A DNA stretch of 15,680 nucleotides from DATFWK01 sp035259345 (lineage in GTDB: Bacteria; Actinomycetota; Thermoleophilia; Miltoncostaeales; Miltoncostaeaceae). The position numbers and the translations under genes are program-made. Below, piece by piece: positions 8,106 to 13,864 of this stretch (position 1 is its first letter; each line of letters starts with the position of its first letter). The stretch is taken from the NCBI GenBank assembly GCA_035259345.1, contig DATFWK010000178.1, positions 1 through 15,680 of the forward strand, in the 5' to 3' direction. The notes under the pieces were generated by a model. The model had not been told where the DNA came from, did not search any database, and worked only from the letters and a program-made list of their open reading frames with translations.

Positions 8106-8849
8106 ATGGCTGACAGACACGACGAGAACACCGGGGGCGTGCTTCCCCTCCGGATCGCCCCCGACGTCCTGTCCAGCAGCCTCCGCGCGCTGCGCGACGC
8201 GGACCTCGGCGCGCAGCCGGTCGAGGACGCGGTCGTCGCGGCGGTCGCCGGAGCGCAGCGTGTCTTCGCGGTCACGGGAGCGGGCCTGATGCTGCTCGAC
8301 GACGAGAGCATCCTTCGGTACGCCGCGTCGACCGATCCGAGCGCCCAGTCGCTCGAGCACGCCCAGGAGGTGGCCGGGCAGGGACCGTGCGTCGACGCCT
8401 TCGTCCTCGACCGGCCGGCGGTCACGGCCGACCTCATGCGTGACGAGCGCTGGCCGCGCCTGGCCGAGGCGCTCCAGGAGGAGGACGGCGAGCGCGCCGT
8501 GCTGGGGCTTCCCACCCACGTGGGCGGCATCACGGTGGGCTCCCTCAACGTCTTCGCCGACCTGCGCCACGAGTGGGACGAGAGCGAGCTGATGGCGCTC
8601 GCGGCCTACAACGAGCTGCTGGAGGGCGTCCTCTCGACGGCGGTCATCGCGCACCGCGGCGAGGCGATCGCCCAGCAGCTGCAGCACGCGCTGGACGGGC
8701 GGGTGGCGATCGAGCGCGCGATCGGGGTGCTCATGGGCCGGGACGGGCTGAGCGCGGTCGAGGCCTTCGGCGCGCTGCGGGCCGACGCCCGCAGCCGCGG
8801 CCACCGGGTCGCCGACGTCGCGGTGGAGCTGCTCGGCGAGGACGCCTGA
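8106..8849 (+). CDS. GAF-ANTAR domain transcription antiterminator
   Basis: A 247-residue cytoplasmic regulator. Residues about 35-180 form a GAF small-molecule or redox-sensing domain, with GAGLMLLDDESILRYAAS, GQGPCVDAF and VGSLNVFADLRHEWDE typical of actinobacterial GAF-ANTAR proteins. Residues about 190-245 form an ANTAR RNA-binding domain (LQHALDGRVAIERAIGVLMG, then AFGALRADARSRGHRVADVA), a three-helix fold known in other systems to stabilise antiterminator hairpins in target mRNAs. ATG 8106 is chosen because GGAAGG lies 7 bases upstream. Longer in-frame reading to a TTG at 8028 adds only unconserved Arg-rich sequence. GTG 8103 directly before the ATG is an alternative. No candidate target hairpin pair was found nearby. 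Its stop is 4 bases from the convergent DUF6328 gene. Confidence 0.92.
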   Translation: MADRHDENTGGVLPLRIAPDVLSSSLRALRDADLGAQPVEDAVVAAVAGAQRVFAVTGAGLMLLDDESILRYAASTDPSAQSLEHAQEVAGQGPCVDAFVLDRPAVTADLMRDERWPRLAEALQEEDGERAVLGLPTHVGGITVGSLNVFADLRHEWDESELMALAAYNELLEGVLSTAVIAHRGEAIAQQLQHALDGRVAIERAIGVLMGRDGLSAVEAFGALRADARSRGHRVADVAVELLGEDA

Positions 8850-8853
8850 GGCG

Positions 8854-9396
8854 TCAGCCCGCCTCGCGCCGGCGCTCCTCCTCCTCGGCGCGGTCCACCA
8901 TCACCGCCCGCCGCAGCGGCAGCCCGAACCAGGCGGCGAAGAAGACCAGGCCGGTCGCGGCGGTGACCAGCGCTGCGGGGAGGGAGCCGAAGATGAAGTC
9001 CGAGATCAGGAGCACGGCCCCGGTCATCGCGCAGGCGAGCAGCGCGATGCCGCCGATCGCGAGGCGGTTCGCGAGCCAGATGAGGTACGGCCGGTCGCGC
9101 TGGTGGAAGCGGATTCGGTGGAACGCCGAGGGGGCGATCAGGAGCACGGTCGCGAGCGCGGTGGCCATGAGCGTCCCGAAGTAGACGTCCCGCTGGAAGG
9201 TCGTCAGGCCGCCGAACCTGGCCGTGAACGGCACCGTCAGCAGGAAGGCAAAGAGCACCTGCACGCCGGGCAGCACGATCCGCAGCTCGTTGAGCAGCTC
9301 GATGAGCTGCCGGTCGAGCAGGTCGCGGGTGTCCGGCGGCTTGTCGAGCGGGCCCGGGGGCGGCTCCGGCAGCGGGCGCTGGTACCTGACCGTCAC
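8854..9396 (-). CDS. DUF6328 family membrane protein
   Basis: A 180-residue integral membrane protein of unknown function recognised as DUF6328, a family common in actinobacteria. A proline-rich N-terminal segment (about 1-20) is followed by the family signature LLNELRIVLPGVQVLFAFLL and the PFTARF turn. Four hydrophobic helices lie at about 40-60, 72-90, 108-132 and 135-158. The tail is charged (RAEEEERRREAG). The GTG start is chosen for lack of a better one, and no clear ribosome site precedes it. It lies 103 bases downstream of the sigma factor gene on the same strand, with a hairpin and a GGGTAC motif in the gap, so it may be read both from the sigma operon and from its own promoter. It converges with the GAF-ANTAR gene. 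Confidence 0.82.
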   Translation of the reverse strand: MTVRYQRPLPEPPPGPLDKPPDTRDLLDRQLIELLNELRIVLPGVQVLFAFLLTVPFTARFGGLTTFQRDVYFGTLMATALATVLLIAPSAFHRIRFHQRDRPYLIWLANRLAIGGIALLACAMTGAVLLISDFIFGSLPAALVTAATGLVFFAAWFGLPLRRAVMVDRAEEEERRREAG

Positions 9397-9425
9397 GGCG
9401 CAGCCTGACCGGGCTGTCCGGGCGG

Positions 9426-9452
9426 CTCGCCGTCGCGCCGACCGGCGGCGAG
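9426..9452 (-). terminator. Possible hairpin between sigma factor and DUF6328 genes
   Basis: CTCGCCG (9426-9432) and CGGCGAG (9446-9452) form a perfect 7-bp inverted repeat around a 13-base loop, downstream of the sigma factor gene on the minus strand. There is no T-tract. It could attenuate read-through into the DUF6328 gene, but GC-rich inverted repeats of this size are common by chance here. Confidence 0.3.
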
Positions 9453-9482
9453 GCGGTCAGCGTCATCCGGGATCGACGCCGT

Positions 9483-9488
9483 GTACCC
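9483..9488 (-). promoter_or_regulatory. Possible sigma-B/F -10 element before the DUF6328 gene
   Basis: On the minus strand this reads GGGTAC, the -10 core of sigma-B/F promoters, 86 bases before the DUF6328 GTG and correctly oriented. No GGTTT-like -35 is present 14-17 bases upstream, so this is half a promoter at best. It is listed because the same hexamer occurs before three other genes of the island. Confidence 0.25.
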
Positions 9489-9499
9489 TCCTGCCCTGC

Positions 9500-10195
9500 T
9501 CAGCCCGGCCCGACGCTCCGGCGGAGCGTTTCGAGCGACCGCTGGATCAGCCTCGAGACGTGCATCTGCGAGATGCCGACGCGGGTCGCGATCTCGGACT
9601 GGGTGAGGCCCTCCTGGAAGCGGAGGAAGAGGATCCAGCGCTCACGCTCCGGCAGCTCCCGCAGGCGGCTGCCGAGCGCCGCCCGGCCCTCGGCCCAGCC
9701 GAAGCCATCGTCCGGCGCGCCGACGTCGATGGCGTCGTCCTCCTCCGGCCCGGCGGGGCGCGACAGGGAGAGGGGCTGATAGGCGCCGCCGGCGGCCATC
9801 GCGTCGAGCACCTCCTCCTCGGTGAGGTCCGCCTCGTCTGCGATCTCGCGCACCGAGGGCGCGCGCCGCAGGCGCCCGGTCAGCTCGTCCACCGCGCGGT
9901 TGACCCGCGCGTGGGCGTCCTGCACGCCGCGCGGGACGTGCACCATCCAGGTCTTGTCGCGGAAGTGGCGGCGGATCTCGCCCAGCACGGTCGGGGTCGC
10001 GAAGCTCGCGAGGTCCGTCCCGCGCGACGGGTCGAAGCGGTCGATCGCCTTGATGAGGCCGATCACGCCGACCTGGACGAGGTCCTCGAGCGGCTCGCCG
10101 CGGTTGGCGTAGCGGCGCGCGAGCGACCGCACCAGGGGAAGGTGATCGACGATCTGCTGTTCGCGATCAGGCTGCGGGCGAGGCGGGTCAGGCAT
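9500..10195 (-). CDS. SigB/SigF/SigG-family RNA polymerase sigma factor
   Basis: A 231-residue alternative sigma factor of the group 3 general stress/sporulation family, which redirects RNA polymerase. Region 2 (about 18-80) has PLVRSLARRYANRGEPLEDL, VQVGVIGLIKAIDRFDPSRG and FATPTVLGEIRRHFRDK. Region 3 (about 84-150) has VHVPRGVQDAHARVNRAVDE and the REIADEADLTEEEV helix. Region 4 (about 178-225) carries LPERERWILFLRFQEGLTQS and the recognition helix GISQMHVSRLIQRSLETLRR. ATG 10195 is preferred, since conserved sequence starts soon after it. An in-frame ATG at 10258 adds 21 Arg/Ala-rich residues and lies only about 9 bases from a promoter -10, so a nearly leaderless longer form is possible. 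It is divergent from an RsbW-like kinase gene, its likely anti-sigma partner. Confidence 0.95.
   Translation of the reverse strand: MPDPPRPQPDREQQIVDHLPLVRSLARRYANRGEPLEDLVQVGVIGLIKAIDRFDPSRGTDLASFATPTVLGEIRRHFRDKTWMVHVPRGVQDAHARVNRAVDELTGRLRRAPSVREIADEADLTEEEVLDAMAAGGAYQPLSLSRPAGPEEDDAIDVGAPDDGFGWAEGRAALGSRLRELPERERWILFLRFQEGLTQSEIATRVGISQMHVSRLIQRSLETLRRSVGPG
9513..9529 (-). other. Hairpin in the last codons of the sigma factor gene
   Basis: ACGCTCC (9513-9519) and GGAGCGT (9523-9529) form a perfect 7-bp stem with a 3-base loop, ending about 10 bases before the sigma factor stop codon. The stem is inside the coding sequence. It may help protect or end the transcript, but no T-run follows. 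Confidence 0.3.
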
Positions 10196-10267
10196 GCGCC
10201 CCCGAATGGTCGAGCGGGCTCTGGCGCGAGCCGGCTCGCGGGTGGTCGCCGGACACATCGGGCCAGG

Positions 10268-10295
10268 ATTCCCCGGTGGGCAGCGGTTTCAAACC
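10268..10295 (-). promoter_or_regulatory. Sigma-B/F-type promoter for the sigma factor gene
   Basis: On the minus strand GGTTT (10295-10291) is followed after 17 bases by GGGAAT (10273-10268), or after 16 by GGGGAA. This closely fits the actinobacterial sigma-F / Bacillus sigma-B consensus (GGTTT, 15-17 bases, GGGTA or GGGAA). It points at the sigma factor gene, 72 bases before the chosen ATG, which implies positive autoregulation. Its -35 overlaps the -35 of the opposite promoter in the palindrome GGTTTCAAACC. Confidence 0.6.
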
Positions 10296-10310
10296 CCGTC
10301 CCGAGGGTAC
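10285..10310 (+). promoter_or_regulatory. Sigma-B/F-type promoter for the RsbW-like gene
   Basis: GGTTT (10285-10289), 15 bases, then GGGTAC (10305-10310) is an essentially perfect sigma-F/sigma-B promoter. It points to the RsbW-like kinase gene and would give a 5' leader of about 150 bases. That leader contains a 27-codon in-frame-stop ORF starting at ATG 10418 and overlapping the kinase start, but there is no evidence that it is translated. The -35 is one arm of the 11-bp palindrome 10285-10295. Confidence 0.65.
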
Positions 10311-10470
10311 TCCACCGGGCATCGCGGGGTTGCCAGGCGCCGAGCGCGACATTCTCGCGAGGCCGGTCCGCTACGATCGTCGCCGCCGCGCGATCGGCCC
10401 ACCGACCGTGGACCCATGAGAATCGACTCCATGTGCATAGCTCCGGATTGTCGCCGAACCCCGCCGGCCC

Positions 10471-10890
10471 GTGCCGGAGCTGACCCGCCCGGCTGACCTC
10501 GCGCTCACCCTCCCCGCCAGGGCGGAGAGCGTGACCGTGGCCCGCCAGGCGCTCAGCGGCATCGCCGACGCGATGGGCTGGGACGGTACGTTCCTCGCCG
10601 ACCTCAAGATCGCCGTCAGCGAGGCCTGCTCCAACGTCGTCATGCACGCCTACGAGGGCGGCGACGGCCCGATCGAGCTGACCGGCTGGGTCGAGGGAGA
10701 CGCGATCACGTTCGTCGTGACGGACCGCGGCACGGGTATCAGCCCCCGCCTGCAGACGCGAGGAGCGGGCCTCGGGCTCGGCCTGCCCCTGATGGCGGCA
10801 CTCGCCGACGAGGTCGAGGTCCGTAGCGCCCCCGGCGGCCCGACGGAGGTCCGCATGACCTTCCGCGCGCCGGAGCCGGGCGAGGCGTGA
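10471..10890 (+). CDS. RsbW/SpoIIAB-like serine kinase and anti-sigma factor (HATPase_c_2)
   Basis: A 139-residue GHKL ATPase-fold protein of the class that binds and silences sigma-B/F-type factors and phosphorylates STAS antagonists. The core is one HATPase domain: the N-box is EACSNVVMHAY with Glu51 and Asn55, the G1 box is TDRGTGI (Asp85, Gly87, Gly89), and the glycine-rich ATP lid is RGAGLGLGLPLM (97-108). The length is typical for free-standing anti-sigma kinases. GTG 10471 is chosen because the protein's first strand follows closely. It is divergent from the sigma gene behind a sigma-B/F-type promoter, whereas Bacillus rsbW shares an operon with its sigma gene. Its TGA overlaps the next gene's GTG. 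That the adjacent sigma factor is its target is an inference from position. Confidence 0.92.
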   Translation: MPELTRPADLALTLPARAESVTVARQALSGIADAMGWDGTFLADLKIAVSEACSNVVMHAYEGGDGPIELTGWVEGDAITFVVTDRGTGISPRLQTRGAGLGLGLPLMAALADEVEVRSAPGGPTEVRMTFRAPEPGEA

Positions 10891-11261
10891 GCGGCGGGGG
10901 CGTCGTGCTGCGGGTCGCATCCGGGCCGATCGCGGACGCGGTGGTGCGGCGCGTGGTCGGGGCCGTCGGCGCCCAGGCCGAGCTCCCCATCGACCGCCTG
11001 CAGGACGCCGGGCTGGTGACCGACGCGATCCTCGACCACCTGGACCGCGACCACGTCGAGATGCGGATCGGCGCCGGTGACCTCGGGCTCGAGCTGGCAG
11101 TCGGGCCGCTGGCGGGCGGTGAGGCCGCGCGCATCATCGATCGCAGCCGCATGCCCGACCTGGGCTCCATCATCGAGCGGCTCGCCGACCGGGTCTGGGT
11201 CGAGCGCTCGGAACCGGACGAGTTCCTCTGCGTCGAGGTTCACCGGATCGCGCACGCCTGA
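10887..11261 (+). CDS. Degenerate RsbW-like (pseudo-HATPase) partner protein
   Basis: A 124-residue protein with no catalytic motif of its own that recalls its upstream neighbour across its whole length. Hydrophobic and helix positions line up by eye: a first strand VVLRVASG; a long helix ending LVTDAILDHLDRDH where the kinase has its N-box; strands VEMRIGAGD and LGLELAVGP; and a final IIERLADRVWVERSEPDEF that matches the kinase's MAALADEVEVRSAPGGPTEV. The N-box Asn and the DxGxG box are absent, and the glycine-rich lid is replaced by a short DRSRMPDLGS. It therefore probably keeps the fold without binding ATP. The GTG start overlaps the kinase TGA (GTGA), so the two are coupled and may form a heterodimer or compete for the same ligands. 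Homology is inferred by eye only. Confidence 0.75.
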   Translation: MSGGGVVLRVASGPIADAVVRRVVGAVGAQAELPIDRLQDAGLVTDAILDHLDRDHVEMRIGAGDLGLELAVGPLAGGEAARIIDRSRMPDLGSIIERLADRVWVERSEPDEFLCVEVHRIAHA

Positions 11262-11277
11262 TTCCCCCGCATCCGCC

Positions 11278-11305
11278 GGTTTGGCAAGCGCTATGGGCGG
11301 GGAAG
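11278..11305 (+). promoter_or_regulatory. Sigma-B/F-type promoter for the zinc-ribbon HTH gene
   Basis: GGTTT (11278-11282) is followed after 16 bases by GGGGAA, or after 17 by GGGAAG (11300-11305), the same layout as the sigma gene promoter. The next gene's ATG is at 11316, so a start at the usual distance would leave only 3-5 leader bases. The GGGGAAG could instead serve as its ribosome site. GGGGAAGTCCCC also forms a small 4-bp hairpin. Confidence 0.5.
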
Positions 11306-11315
11306 TCCCCAAAAC

Positions 11316-11618
11316 ATGAGCGATCGACCCTCCGAGCCCGCGGTCATCCGGCGCTGCCCGACGTGTGGAAAACGTCTGTCGCGCTACAACGCGGGACCGA
11401 CCTGCTATGCCTGTGAGCCGGAGGGTGTGCACGATCCGCGCGCCGGCCGCCGGCCGCGCCGCCGACGCCTTCCACACGACGAGATCGTCGCGCTCTACCG
11501 CGAGATCGGCGACACGACGGCGGTCGCCGTCCGTCTCGCCCTGCCGCGCTCGTCCGTGTGGTATGCCGTGCAGCGTGCCAAGCAGGACGGACGACTCCCA
11601 AGCACCGAAGCCGCCTGA
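11316..11618 (+). CDS. Zinc-ribbon plus helix-turn-helix small protein
   Basis: A 100-residue basic protein, probably a DNA- or RNA-binding regulator. An N-terminal zinc ribbon is clear, with Cys14-x2-Cys17 (RCPTCGKRLSRYNAG) and Cys30-x2-Cys33 (TCYACEP). An Arg-rich linker RAGRRPRRRRLP precedes a helix-turn-helix at about 53-92, with DEIVALYREIGDTTAVAVRL as the first helices and LPRSSVWYAVQRAKQDG as the recognition part. This resembles resolvase-type or homeodomain-like HTH units. The ATG is supported by GGGGAAG 10 bases upstream, which also overlaps a promoter -10. It lies 54 bases after the pseudo-HATPase gene on the same strand but seems to have its own promoter. The specific target is unknown and no named family is claimed. 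Confidence 0.8.
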   Translation: MSDRPSEPAVIRRCPTCGKRLSRYNAGPTCYACEPEGVHDPRAGRRPRRRRLPHDEIVALYREIGDTTAVAVRLALPRSSVWYAVQRAKQDGRLPSTEAA

Positions 11619-11748
11619 CCGCTCCGGCGGCGAGGCCAAGGACGCGCCCGGCGAGGACGCGAACGACGACGCGCGGGTCGACGAGGCCGTCGAGGAGAGC
11701 TTTCCCGCCAGTGACCCGCCCTCCAGGGGCGCGCCCGGGCTCCCCTAG
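11575..11748 (+). CDS. SFPASDPP-motif microprotein
   Basis: A 57-residue acidic, disordered-looking protein. Its core is RVDEAVEESFPASDPPSRGA (34-53), a motif known from small proteins of unknown function in many bacteria, in which a short acidic helix (VDEAVEES) precedes FPASDPP. It is in a different frame from the zinc-ribbon gene and overlaps that gene's last 44 bases. GTG 11575 is chosen as the closest start giving a normal size for such proteins. ATG 11563 is in frame and also possible, and neither has a strong ribosome site, so coupling to the upstream gene is likely. The TAG stop shares a CTAG with the stop of the convergent STAS gene. The conserved motif in frame makes it a real gene, but its function is unknown. 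Confidence 0.68.
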   Translation: MPSRTDDSQAPKPPDRSGGEAKDAPGEDANDDARVDEAVEESFPASDPPSRGAPGLP

Positions 11749-12137
11749 CCCGGCGCTCCCTCGGCGCCTGCGGCCGCCCGCGCCAGCGAGGCCGGGTCGG
11801 TCGCGTCGAGCTCGACGAAGCGCCGGCGCATGTCGATCAGCTCGAGCAGGCGGGTGACCGCGCTCGACGGGCGGAGCAGCGCGAGGGGCCGGCCCATGCC
11901 CTGGGTGACGCGCTCCACCTCGAGCAGCGCGCGCACGCCGCTCGAGTCGACGAACGAGACGCCGCTCAGGTCGAGGACCACCGGCTCGCCGCTCTCGCCC
12001 GAGAGGGCCTCGACCGCTCCGACGAGGCGCTCCGCGCTCGCGATGTCCAGCTCGCCCTCGACGACGAGGAGCGCCGCGCCCTCGGCCGGCGCAGCCTCCA
12101 GACGGAACGCAGGGGTGTCGTAGTCCTTCCCCGTCAT
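11745..12137 (-). CDS. STAS-domain anti-anti-sigma factor (RsbV/SpoIIAA-like)
   Basis: A 130-residue STAS-domain protein of the class that binds an RsbW-type kinase and frees the sigma factor when unphosphorylated. The strand-helix pattern is LLVVEGELDIASAERLVGAV, then VVLDLSGVSFVDSSGVRALL, then a segment MGRPLALLRPSSAVTRLLEL and the final MRRRFVELDATDPASLA. The DSSG loop at 64-67 matches SpoIIAA, whose second serine (Ser66 here) is phosphorylated. ATG 12137 is preferred because the conserved strand starts soon after. An in-frame start at 12188 would run through the hairpin region upstream. No good ribosome site is seen. It lies downstream of the one-helix membrane protein gene on the same strand, with a strong hairpin between them, and converges with the microprotein gene at a shared CTAG. 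Confidence 0.92.
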   Translation of the reverse strand: MTGKDYDTPAFRLEAAPAEGAALLVVEGELDIASAERLVGAVEALSGESGEPVVLDLSGVSFVDSSGVRALLEVERVTQGMGRPLALLRPSSAVTRLLELIDMRRRFVELDATDPASLARAAAGAEGAPG

Positions 12138-12170
12138 GGCGGGCGGGACGGTAGCACGGCGACTCAGCTG

Positions 12171-12206
12171 CGACGGCCGCCCGGCCACGCGGCCCGGCGG
12201 CCGTCG
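12171..12206 (-). terminator. Strong GC hairpin after the one-helix membrane protein gene
   Basis: CGACGGCCGCC (12171-12181) and GGCGGCCGTCG (12196-12206) are a perfect 11-bp inverted repeat. Inside, after one C:C mismatch, GGCC-ACGC-GGCC adds four more pairs and a 4-base loop. It begins 5 bases past the stop of the minus-strand gene ending at 12211, the right place for a terminator. There is no T-tract, as is usual in GC-rich actinobacteria. It would separate that gene from the STAS gene. Confidence 0.6.
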
Positions 12207-12210
12207 TCGC

Positions 12211-12666
12211 TCATCCGTAGCTCGGTGTGGTGGACTCCGCGGGCGTGCCCGAGTTGGTCTGCGTCTCCGGGGCGTTCTGGGCCGGGCGGCGCGAGCTGCG
12301 CACGCGCCAGGCGGCGATCCCGCCGAACAGCACGCCCAGGATGGCGAGCCACAGGGTCACGTTCCTGCGCCGGCGCTGGCTGGCGGCCACGGCGCTGTCG
12401 ACGACCTCTGTCGCCGAGCGCACCGCGGCGGCGATCTGGCGCTGGAGATCCTCCTCACGGGCGAGCCGGCCGACGACATCCTGGATGTTCGACCCTGAGA
12501 CGTCCTGGTACACCCGCCGTCCGCGGACGAAGGCGTCCTGCGTCGCGGAGCGGACGCGCTCGTCGCGCGCGATCCGCTTGGCGATCGGGACGGCGACGGC
12601 GGTCAGGGCGACGATTCGGTCGATGTCCTGGGAGATGTCGCGCTTCAGCAAGTCTCGTGCCTCCAT
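12211..12666 (-). CDS. Hypothetical single-helix membrane protein
   Basis: A 151-residue protein not matched to a named family. Residues 1-100 are helical and charged with a hydrophobic patch (IVALTAVAVPIAKRIA at about 18-33), including DAFVRGRRVYQDVSGSNIQD and a long amphipathic stretch to about 95. One transmembrane helix (VTLWLAILGVLFGGIAAW, 103-120) is flanked by QRRRRN and RVRSSRR, and a Thr/Pro/Gln-rich disordered tail follows. The positive charges on both sides leave the orientation unclear. ATG 12666 has an excellent ribosome site (AGAGGAGG, 7 bases upstream). It is divergent from the exported protein gene across a 184-base gap and is followed by a strong hairpin. The long frame upstream of the ATG is a shadow of the exported protein gene. 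Confidence 0.8.
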   Translation of the reverse strand: MEARDLLKRDISQDIDRIVALTAVAVPIAKRIARDERVRSATQDAFVRGRRVYQDVSGSNIQDVVGRLAREEDLQRQIAAAVRSATEVVDSAVAASQRRRRNVTLWLAILGVLFGGIAAWRVRSSRRPAQNAPETQTNSGTPAESTTPSYG

Positions 12667-12793
12667 GTCCGTGCCTCCTCTGGTTGCCCACGGCGGTGGG
12701 GGCCGAGTCCCACCGGCCGGAACGCTAGTCCGTCGGGCGGGATGGTGTCGAGTTCCCGTTTCCACACCGGACGTGAGGCGTTTGTAAAGGGTC

Positions 12794-12819
12794 GTTTGGC
12801 GCTTCTGGGCCTTGGGCAA
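12794..12819 (+). promoter_or_regulatory. Possible sigma-B/F-type promoter for the exported protein gene
   Basis: GTTT (12794-12797), 16 bases, then GGGCAA (12814-12819), 31 bases before the ATG at 12851. The -35 core fits. The -10 has C where T or A is usual. A second GTTT at 12780-12783 has no matching -10. Nothing convincing was seen for the divergent gene in the 12667-12850 gap. Confidence 0.35.
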
Positions 12820-12850
12820 GAGAGCGAGCCGACACGACTGGAGGCAACCG

Positions 12851-13852
12851 ATGACCCTGACGCGACATCGACTCACGCTCACTTCCGCCGCGCTCGCCGG
12901 CGCCGCGCTCTTCCCGGCGTTCGCCGCGGCGGTCCCGAATGACGCCGACCGCGCACGCCAGACGGCCACCAGTGCCGATTCCGAGTTGCGGGCGGCGGAC
13001 CTGCGCCTCGGGGTGGCGATCACCGCCAAGGCGCTGAACGCGCGCACGCGCGCGCTCACCGTCTCACGCACGCGCGGCAACCTGGCCACCTTCCAGCGGC
13101 TCGAGGGCTCGACGATCCGCTCGATCGACGCGGCCCTCGCGGGCTCCAACGTCGCAACGGCCCAGCGGACCCCGCTGCTGAACGCGCGCCTGCTGGCGGT
13201 CGCGGCGTCCCGCAGGATCGTCGTGGTGATGGGCCGGACGGGCGTGCGGCAGTACAGCCGCGGCAAGGTGACCGTCGCGAGCCTGCGCAAGGGGTTCGTG
13301 CAGCTTCGGATCGCCCGCCGCCAGTGGTTCTCCGCGCGCGGCCAGCTCGCGGCGGCGGTGCGCCCGGTGGTGCTCCGCACCTTCGTGCTCACGGTGCCGA
13401 ACCAGCCGTTCTCGTTCCTGCCGGCGACCCTCCCGCAGGCCCGCGGCGTCGCGCGCGTCTCGGACCTCGGCGGCGTGGACCGGCTGGACCTGGCCGTGAG
13501 CGGCCTTCCGGCCAACCAGCGCTACACGATCTTCCTGACCCAGAACGGTCTTCCCCCGTTCGGGCGCACGCGCCACCTGGCCGACGTGAGCACCGGCCCG
13601 ACCGGTGACGGCCACCTGCGCGTCGATGCGAAGCTCATCGACGCCTTCGCGCTGGGCAACACCCGGGTGAACCTCGAAAACCTCGTCCTCTGGTTCGCCG
13701 ACCCTGCCGGTGACAACGGCCTGTTCACCGGCGCCAACAGGGTCGACCCGGACCGGAACGGCGACCCGGGCACCACGACCGGGTTCGACGCGGACGGCTC
13801 CGCGGGCGTCGCCGTACTCACCAGCGGCCCCGCCCCGCAGCTCGTCCACTGA
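12851..13852 (+). CDS. Exported protein of unknown function
   Basis: A 333-residue protein with a clear Sec signal peptide: Arg/His N-terminus, hydrophobic core LTSAALAGAALFPAFAAA, and likely cleavage after Ala27 before VPNDAD. Residues about 30-155 are Ala/Arg-rich and helical (ARQTATSADSELRAADLRLG and similar), suggesting a coiled or helical-bundle domain. From about 175 a beta-rich part follows (RTFVLTVPNQPFSFLP, VDRLDLAVSGLPANQRYTIF, ADVSTGPTGDGHLRVDAKLI). Near the C-terminus there is an Asp/Gly/Asn-rich stretch (DPAGDNG, DPDRNGDPG, GFDADGSAG) that could bind calcium, although no canonical EF-hand is present. GGAGG about 6 bases before ATG 12851 fixes the start, and the longer frame to 12812 adds nothing conserved. 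A strong hairpin follows the stop. No family was recognised. Confidence 0.85.
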   Translation: MTLTRHRLTLTSAALAGAALFPAFAAAVPNDADRARQTATSADSELRAADLRLGVAITAKALNARTRALTVSRTRGNLATFQRLEGSTIRSIDAALAGSNVATAQRTPLLNARLLAVAASRRIVVVMGRTGVRQYSRGKVTVASLRKGFVQLRIARRQWFSARGQLAAAVRPVVLRTFVLTVPNQPFSFLPATLPQARGVARVSDLGGVDRLDLAVSGLPANQRYTIFLTQNGLPPFGRTRHLADVSTGPTGDGHLRVDAKLIDAFALGNTRVNLENLVLWFADPAGDNGLFTGANRVDPDRNGDPGTTTGFDADGSAGVAVLTSGPAPQLVH

Positions 13853-13864
13853 GGACCCTGCCGA

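Noticed and set aside
10418..10498. Possible upstream ORF (ATG 10418) overlapping the kinase start
   Set aside because: It has no ribosome site and no conserved-looking sequence. It is mentioned only as part of the leader.
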